A DNA stretch of 9,691 nucleotides from assembly GCA_040830545.1 (NCBI GenBank), contig JBFOMB010000045.1, forward strand, positions 1 through 9,691, written 5' to 3'. Made by a program: the position numbers and the translations under genes. Numbering within the stretch: position 1 is the stretch's first letter; each line of letters opens with the position of its first letter. The stretch is from HXMU1420-2 sp040830545 (lineage in GTDB: Bacteria; Pseudomonadota; Alphaproteobacteria; Rhodobacterales; Rhodobacteraceae). Positions 5,322 through 9,691 of this stretch are shown one piece after another. The notes under the pieces are model-generated. The model was not told the origin of the DNA. It ran no database searches and saw nothing but the letters and a program-made list of their open reading frames with translations.

Positions 5322-6994
5322 CCCGAACCAGATTGATCTTGCACACGGCACTGGCCCTTTGCCTGTTGCCCGGTGAGTTGCCGGCCCAACAGGCCGTGAC
5401 CCCACCCACCCTTGGAGTCGCGACAAATTTCGGTCAGGGCTGGAAGCCGGACATGATGCAGGCGGCGCGGGACATGCCCGTCACAGATTTCCGCGATGCG
5501 GTCTATTGGAGCGACATCGAGCAATCTGACGGCAGCTATGTCTATGACCGGATGGAGGAAACCTGGCCCGATCTGCTGCCCGATTTTGGCGCGGGTATGA
5601 GCCTGACTGTCAACAACGGCCACCCGTATTGGGACGACTGGAACACACCGGTTGAACCGGACGCCGTCGCGGCCTTCGCCAATTTCGCAGCAGAGGCCGT
5701 GCAACGCTTCCCGGCCATCCATTCGGTTGAGGTCGGGAACGAGATGAACAGCGCCACCTTTGTGGCCGGACCGGGCTGGGATACGGATCTGGCGACACGC
5801 GCGGTATCCTACACGGCGCTGCTGGCAGAAACTGCGCAGGCGGTGAAGGCGGCGCGGCCCGAAGTGCGCATTTTGGGCGGGGCAGCCCATTCAGTGTCGC
5901 TGACTTGGCTAGGTGCATTGTTCGAGGCAGGTGCCGGGGAGCACATGGACGCGGTTGTCGTGCATCCCTATGGCGTTGAGCCCGAACACCTGGGCGCGCA
6001 ACTGTCGCTGATGCGGCAACTGCCCGGCGCGGAAACACTGCCCATCGAGATCACAGAGTTTGGTCACACCGATCCCGACATCGCGCCTTACTACCTGCTA
6101 AAGAGCTATTGCCAGATGGCCCTGTCCGGTGTGACGCGGGTGATCTGGTATCCGCTGAACCCGCGCGGTGACGGGTTGGTGCCGCTCGTTGAAAAAAGCG
6201 GCGCGATCACACCGGTTGGCAAAACCTACCTGATGCTGGAGGAGTTGGCGCAAGATGGGGACATCACCCCGTTTCGTCCCGATCCGTTCACCTATGGCTG
6301 TCAGTTCGGCAAACGCCACCTGATCCTGTGGGGCGAGCCGCGCGACATGGCGCTGGCGGCTGGCGTACAGGTCCGATCCGCCGACGCCCGGACCATGGCC
6401 CCCGGCAAGGCGCGGATGACGGCTGAACACCCTGTGGTGCTGAGCCACGCTGACGATGTCCTGGACGCCATCTCGCTTGGTCCGCAGCGGATCATCGCGG
6501 ACAGCGTGCATCAGTTTGCGTTTGACGGCGTTGGCGATCCGTTTGACCGTCTGGTGGCCTCGGCCCGCGACACCGCCCCGTTTGAGATACGCCCGGGGCA
6601 GGAAAAAAACGGCGCGCCTTGGTCACCCTACCTGGGGTCGGGTTGGGATGGCGTGCTGCGCGCGGGTCCGGATTGGGTCCTGCCCTCGGCCCCGTCTGCC
6701 GGGCCGCTGGGCGTGCTGTACCGCTATGTCCCACCACAACGGATGAACGCTGAGGTGACGGTCGACATTGCCCCGTCCGAGCGTAGCGAAGATGGCGTGG
6801 ACCTGACCATCACTGCGGGCGGGGTTGAGGTTTTTGCAGACCGCATCACCGGCCCAACTCAGATCGGCCCCCTGCCCGTGAAACTGCGCAAACGTCGCCC
6901 GCTGGAGGTGCGCGTAGGCCCCGGTGAGACCTCGCGCGGAGATTTCACCCGGCTGAAGGTGACATTGCGCCAGCCGAACGAGTCAGATTCGTGA
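5318..6994 (+). CDS. Secreted clan GH-A glycoside hydrolase (GH39/PslG-like), predicted polysaccharide-trimming enzyme
   Basis: The 558-residue product begins with a signal peptide: two arginines, a hydrophobic core at about 6-18, and probable cleavage after LPA (21-23). The catalytic (beta/alpha)8 domain covers about 30-320. VGNEMN (139-144) supplies the predicted acid/base Glu142, HPYG is at 216-219, and IEITEFG (243-249) supplies the predicted nucleophile Glu247. This Asn-Glu plus later Glu arrangement is the hallmark of clan GH-A retaining hydrolases, and the 105-residue gap is similar to that in PslG of Pseudomonas. The C-terminal ~230 residues look beta-rich and are unassigned. The mature protein has only two cysteines (265, 328), which could pair in the periplasm. 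The start at 5318 shares ATGA with the polymerase stop and has no ribosome-binding site of its own, so it is probably translated by coupling. An upstream in-frame extension to 4922 is rejected because it lies inside the polymerase gene and would bury the signal peptide. Substrate unknown; likely the polymer made by this locus. Confidence 0.88.
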   Translation: MTRTRLILHTALALCLLPGELPAQQAVTPPTLGVATNFGQGWKPDMMQAARDMPVTDFRDAVYWSDIEQSDGSYVYDRMEETWPDLLPDFGAGMSLTVNNGHPYWDDWNTPVEPDAVAAFANFAAEAVQRFPAIHSVEVGNEMNSATFVAGPGWDTDLATRAVSYTALLAETAQAVKAARPEVRILGGAAHSVSLTWLGALFEAGAGEHMDAVVVHPYGVEPEHLGAQLSLMRQLPGAETLPIEITEFGHTDPDIAPYYLLKSYCQMALSGVTRVIWYPLNPRGDGLVPLVEKSGAITPVGKTYLMLEELAQDGDITPFRPDPFTYGCQFGKRHLILWGEPRDMALAAGVQVRSADARTMAPGKARMTAEHPVVLSHADDVLDAISLGPQRIIADSVHQFAFDGVGDPFDRLVASARDTAPFEIRPGQEKNGAPWSPYLGSGWDGVLRAGPDWVLPSAPSAGPLGVLYRYVPPQRMNAEVTVDIAPSERSEDGVDLTITAGGVEVFADRITGPTQIGPLPVKLRKRRPLEVRVGPGETSRGDFTRLKVTLRQPNESDS

Positions 6995-8158
6995 CAACAT
7001 CTGCGCGACCGATGCCAGCGTTTCCTGCTGCACCCGGCTGAGCGTTGCGGCATCCACGCCCCGGTCCAGTGCAGCTTCCACCGTGTCGACAACTTGCGAC
7101 GGCGTGACATCCTGCGCGCCAAGGAACCCGTGTGTGGCCTCGACCGAGGTAAAGAAGCTCTCCAGTTTGCGATCCCAGCCCAACCCAACAATGGGCAAGC
7201 CGTAGGAATAGGCCACAATGCAGGCATGCATCCGGTGCGCGATCACCGCGCGGCTGGATCGGATGATATGGGCCAATTCGGTCGGCGTGGCGGGCGGCGT
7301 CGCGACCTGCAAGTGGCCCTCAGCTACCAAAGGCGCGACCTCCGGCATCGCGGCGACTTGCGACAAGGCATCCCGATCTTCCGCCGCACCATTGCAGAAC
7401 AGGCGGACGGAGTTCCCCCGCCCGCACAGATCGCGGGTTAGCGCCGCGAAAAACGCAAGGCCCCGCTCAGCGACGCCCGCAACAGCGCTGTCCGAGTGAT
7501 ACTTCAACAAATGCGGTGCGGTGATGCAGAGGGCGATGTGATCCGTCTGCTCCGGCGCAGGCCCATAACACCCCGCTGCCAGCAACCCCGGATCACGGGC
7601 CAGAAGCGGGGCAGGCCCCCTGCCCCCCGTCTGGCGCACCCAGTGGTCGATCGACAACCCATCGCGCAGACCCACGGCCCTCAAATCGCCGTCAAAGACG
7701 CGATGAAACAGCTCCGTCCCCCGATGCGACCAGTTGCCGGAAACGCCTGCAGCATGGATCACCGCCGGTGTGCCTGTTTGCTGCAACAGCTTCGCCACCC
7801 GCGCGATCTTGGAACAGAAATTCAGGTCCGCGTCGGAAAAAATTTGCCCGCCGCCGATGACGGCCAGGTCCGCGCCGTCCAACGCCGCGTGCCAATCGGG
7901 CTCAACCGCGTCCAGCATCCGGTTCAGTCGCGTTTCAACCAGCCGCCCGCGCGGCCCTGCGGGCAACATCCCCAACAGCCGCAAAATCATCGCCCGATTG
8001 CGCACCGTCACATCGCCAAATCCGCCACGCCCCGAAATGTCGACCGTCTGATAGGTGGCATCCGGCTGACACATCCGTACGGCATGGCCCAGCGTTTCGG
8101 AAATGATGCCGTCCCCGACATTCGGGCTGTAGTGAAGTCCGAATTGCACGATTTTCAC
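6983..8158 (-). CDS. Polysaccharide pyruvyltransferase family protein (WcaK/AmsJ type)
   Basis: A 391-residue cytoplasmic enzyme expected to move pyruvate from phosphoenolpyruvate to a sugar of the repeat unit as a ketal, adding negative charge. Family marks are the N-terminal SPNVGDGIISE (11-21), VIGGGQIFSD (100-109), the GLRDGLS segment (163-169), and the C-terminal block AHRMHACIVAYSYGLP (307-322) followed by GWDRK (327-331), matching the conserved Arg/His-rich substrate region. Start choice: the GTG at 8158 begins VKIVQFGLHYS, where family proteins usually begin, and has GCAGGG 6 nt upstream. An in-frame ATG at 8299 would add 47 residues without family character and run into the divergent gene, so it is rejected. 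The gene converges on the hydrolase and shares its last 12 bases with that gene on the other strand. It stands alone on its strand here, divergent from a GT4 gene, so the two may be controlled together. Confidence 0.9.
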   Translation of the reverse strand: MKIVQFGLHYSPNVGDGIISETLGHAVRMCQPDATYQTVDISGRGGFGDVTVRNRAMILRLLGMLPAGPRGRLVETRLNRMLDAVEPDWHAALDGADLAVIGGGQIFSDADLNFCSKIARVAKLLQQTGTPAVIHAAGVSGNWSHRGTELFHRVFDGDLRAVGLRDGLSIDHWVRQTGGRGPAPLLARDPGLLAAGCYGPAPEQTDHIALCITAPHLLKYHSDSAVAGVAERGLAFFAALTRDLCGRGNSVRLFCNGAAEDRDALSQVAAMPEVAPLVAEGHLQVATPPATPTELAHIIRSSRAVIAHRMHACIVAYSYGLPIVGLGWDRKLESFFTSVEATHGFLGAQDVTPSQVVDTVEAALDRGVDAATLSRVQQETLASVAQMLSRI

Positions 8159-8252
8159 GATTTGCCCTGCCTTTGCCGTCTTGCGCGACCGCCTCAAACC
8201 TGCCGCGTTTCCGGTATAAGGGATCAAAGCAGTGCGGGGAACGGGGCAAAAC
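8159..8252. promoter_or_regulatory. Divergent promoter region between pyruvyltransferase and GT4 genes
   Basis: Ninety-four bases lie between two divergent starts, so promoters for both are expected here. Rightward, TATAAG at 8215-8220 is a good -10 box and would start RNA about 25 nt before the ATG at 8253, but the hexamer 17 nt upstream (CCTCAA) is a poor -35. Leftward no clear pair was found. There is no obvious palindrome or riboswitch-like structure. Confidence 0.4.
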
Positions 8253-9467
8253 ATGAGTTTGGACCGAGTGGTGGTCATCAATGATCTGAGCCAGGCCAAG
8301 GGCGGCGCGACGGGGCTGGCCCTGTTGTCCGCGCGCGCGTTGGGACAGGCCGATCTGGATGTGACCTATGTCTGTGGCGATGCGGGCCACGAGGACGCCA
8401 CGGGTGACGCGCAGGTTGTGGCTGCTGGCAGCGCGGGGCTTTTGCAGCGCGGCCGGGTCAGCGCGCTGACCTCGGGCATCTACAACTCGGCCACACGCGA
8501 CATGCTGCGCGATGTGATCGCACGCACGGATACGCCCGGCACGGTCTATCACGTGCACGGTTGGGCGCAGATCCTGTCGCCGTCGATCTTTGATGCACTG
8601 GCCCCGGTGGCTGCACGCACGCTGATCCATGCCCATGACATGTTTCTGGCCTGCCCCAACGGGGTCTACATGGACTATCCCCATAACGAGGTTTGTGACC
8701 GCGTCCCGCTGAGCGCCGCATGCCTGCTGACCCATTGTGACAAACGCAGCCGCTTGCACAAAACATGGCGCGTATTTCGGCAGCGGGCCTTGCGGCGCGC
8801 ATTGCGTCAGGACCTGCCCTGGGGCGGAATCATCCCGATCCACCCGGATATGATCCCCCGGCTAATGCGGGCAGGCTACGAACACGAGTTGTTCCATGTG
8901 ATCCGCAATCCTGCCGCACCGTTTTCCACCACCCGGATCGAGGCCGAAAACAACACGCGCTTCGCCTATGTGGGCCGGTTGGAGCGGGACAAGGGCGCGC
9001 TGGACTTCGCCCGCGCGGTGACGCGTGTCGGCGTGCCTGCGGTTCTGGTCGGGGACGGCGTGCTGCGGGCAGAGATCGAACGCGACTTCCCCCATATCCC
9101 CATCACCGGCTGGCAGGATCGCGACGCCATTGGCACCCATTTGCAGGACGCCCGCGCGCTGGTCATGCCTTCGCGTCACCCCGAACCCTTCGCATTGGTC
9201 CTGCCCGAAGCAATCCTGAGCGGCCTGCCCGTCGCGGTCGCGGAAACCGCTCTAATGGCGCGGGAAATTGCAGAAGGCGGTTTTGGTCAGTCGTTCAACC
9301 TGTTTGATCCCAATTCCTTTGACGCGGCCCTGTGCACGTTGCGCGACATGTCCCCAGAACAAACGGAGGAGATGAGCCGTCGCGGACATGCAGCGGTGGG
9401 TCAACTGGCCCACTCCACGCACAGTTGGGCCGACGCGCTGATCGAGCGGTATCGGGAACTTGTCTGA
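8253..9467 (+). CDS. GT4 glycosyltransferase with a four-cysteine insertion
   Basis: A predicted cytoplasmic GT-B, retaining glycosyltransferase of 404 residues that should add one sugar to the growing repeat unit. The N-terminal strand VVVIND (6-11) leads to a glycine loop AKGGATG (15-21). HVHGW (100-104) and HAHDMFLACPNG (126-137) form the acceptor-side core. The donor half has AYVGRLERDKG (238-248), VGDG (266-269) and the GT4 signature E311-x7-E319 in EPFALVLPEA. Cysteines at 134, 148, 157 and 162 (C-x13-C-x8-C-x4-C) sit next to CDKRS and HKTWRVFRQ. They form a compact group that could bind a metal, and I associate this pattern with a subset of alphaproteobacterial GT4 enzymes. Start: the ATG at 8253 has GGGG about 7 nt upstream. 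A GTG at 8232 would add 7 residues and is less likely. It diverges from the pyruvyltransferase gene, and its stop is one base from the convergent GT2 gene. The sugar transferred is unknown. Confidence 0.9.
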   Translation: MSLDRVVVINDLSQAKGGATGLALLSARALGQADLDVTYVCGDAGHEDATGDAQVVAAGSAGLLQRGRVSALTSGIYNSATRDMLRDVIARTDTPGTVYHVHGWAQILSPSIFDALAPVAARTLIHAHDMFLACPNGVYMDYPHNEVCDRVPLSAACLLTHCDKRSRLHKTWRVFRQRALRRALRQDLPWGGIIPIHPDMIPRLMRAGYEHELFHVIRNPAAPFSTTRIEAENNTRFAYVGRLERDKGALDFARAVTRVGVPAVLVGDGVLRAEIERDFPHIPITGWQDRDAIGTHLQDARALVMPSRHPEPFALVLPEAILSGLPVAVAETALMAREIAEGGFGQSFNLFDPNSFDAALCTLRDMSPEQTEEMSRRGHAAVGQLAHSTHSWADALIERYRELV

Positions 9468-9468
9468 G

Positions 9469-9691
9469 TTACAGTGACAACACCCGTTCCGGATCAGAGC
9501 GGCGCAGCAGGATGTCCCGGATCGCCAGTAGGTTGCCGATCAACCGACCCCGATAGTCCGCCCATGCCACGGGGCGCAACGTGCCCCTCAGGTTTGATGC
9601 CATGTTGCGCAGCATAAGGTCTCGCGCGCGTTTGCGACCAATTGTGCCTTTGCCAATCAGGTAGACCGGGTTGGCAATCTGCGAATATCCC
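9469..9691 (-). CDS. Probable GT2 glycosyltransferase, C-terminal fragment (gene runs off the right edge)
   Basis: Only the last 73 codons and the TAA stop (minus strand, 9471-9469) are in the window. The frame is open to the edge and reads GYSQIANPVYLIGKG, then a basic stretch with TIGRKRARD, NMASNLRGTLRP and DYRGRLIGN, and ends LLLRRSDPERVLSL. The tail pattern of 'RG-LRP... GR--G---A-RD-L-RRSDP-R-L-L' is one I associate with the C-termini of bacterial GT2 (ExoM-like) glycosyltransferases, where a basic amphipathic tail follows the catalytic domain. The catalytic DxD and acceptor motifs would be upstream, beyond the window, so the family call is tentative. A basic membrane-associated tail fits a cytoplasmic enzyme acting on lipid-linked sugars. 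The gene meets the GT4 gene tail to tail with one base between stops, and no terminator fits between them. Confidence 0.6.
   Translation of the reverse strand, partial: GYSQIANPVYLIGKGTIGRKRARDLMLRNMASNLRGTLRPVAWADYRGRLIGNLLAIRDILLRRSDPERVLSL

Noticed and set aside
5348..5362. Possible lipoprotein signal at Cys15 of the hydrolase (LALC)
   Set aside because: The residue before the cysteine is Leu, not Gly/Ala/Ser, and the cysteine lies within the hydrophobic core; an ordinary signal peptide fits better.
4838..5890. Long 350-codon open frame on the minus strand across the polymerase-hydrolase junction
   Set aside because: It is antisense to two well-supported genes, its translation is rich in His/Arg/Cys with no domain pattern, and long shadow frames are common at this GC content.
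7496..8284. 262-codon plus-strand frame opposite the pyruvyltransferase
   Set aside because: The family motifs are on the minus strand; this frame is Arg/Pro/Gln-rich, shows no fold-like hydrophobic pattern and overlaps the GT4 start.
8159..8299. N-terminal extension of the pyruvyltransferase to the ATG at 8299
   Set aside because: The extra 47 residues lack family character and would run through the divergent promoter region and the GT4 start; the GTG at 8158 has a fitting ribosome-binding site.
7935..8843. 302-codon minus-strand frame over the divergent promoter and the GT4 start
   Set aside because: It covers the start regions of two real genes and its translation looks like reverse-strand noise.

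Overview
The window is about 60% GC and carries part of an extracellular or capsular polysaccharide locus. The most likely host is an alphaproteobacterium of the Rhodobacterales (Roseobacter group). This is an inference from GC content, tightly packed short operons and the look of the proteins: an ExoP/Wzc-type co-polymerase, a WbaZ-like glycosyltransferase, and a four-cysteine GT4 enzyme of a type I associate with rhizobia and roseobacters. It is not a database result. The locus fits a Wzx/Wzy-dependent pathway, in which repeat units are built on a lipid carrier inside the cell, flipped, polymerised at the outer face of the inner membrane and exported under control of a co-polymerase.

Left part (1-3561, all on the minus strand). 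The 5' end of a glyoxalase/VOC-family gene (1-87) is cut by the window edge. It follows a WbaZ-like GT4 glycosyltransferase (165-1370), which overlaps the end of a large GumC/ExoP/Wzc-type protein with a tyrosine autokinase domain (1360-3561). The last two look translationally coupled.

Centre (3562-6994). A 317-bp divergent intergenic region holds several inverted repeats and three TTTGAC motifs. It probably carries the promoters for both directions. Rightward lie a polytopic Wzy-like polymerase (3879-5321) and, joined to it by an ATGA stop/start overlap, a secreted clan GH-A glycoside hydrolase (5318-6994). A polymerase paired with a periplasmic polysaccharide hydrolase suggests that chain length or release is controlled by trimming, as in the PslG case.

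Right part (6983-9691). A polysaccharide pyruvyltransferase (minus strand, 6983-8158) converges on the hydrolase with a 12-nt overlap. A GT4 glycosyltransferase (plus strand, 8253-9467) diverges from it across 94 bp. The C-terminus of what is probably a GT2 glycosyltransferase (minus strand, 9469-9691) meets the GT4 gene tail to tail with one base between them. 

Together the genes supply sugar transfer (two GT4 and one probable GT2), pyruvate decoration, polymerisation, size control and trimming. The initiating phosphoglycosyltransferase, the Wzx flippase, the outer-membrane Wza/OPX channel and the cognate phosphatase are not in the window. I saw no tRNA, rRNA, CRISPR, insertion sequence, phage or defence gene. 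I do not see a wholly new system. The most distinctive points are the polymerase-hydrolase coupling, the unassigned C-terminal part of the hydrolase, and the repeat-rich divergent control region.
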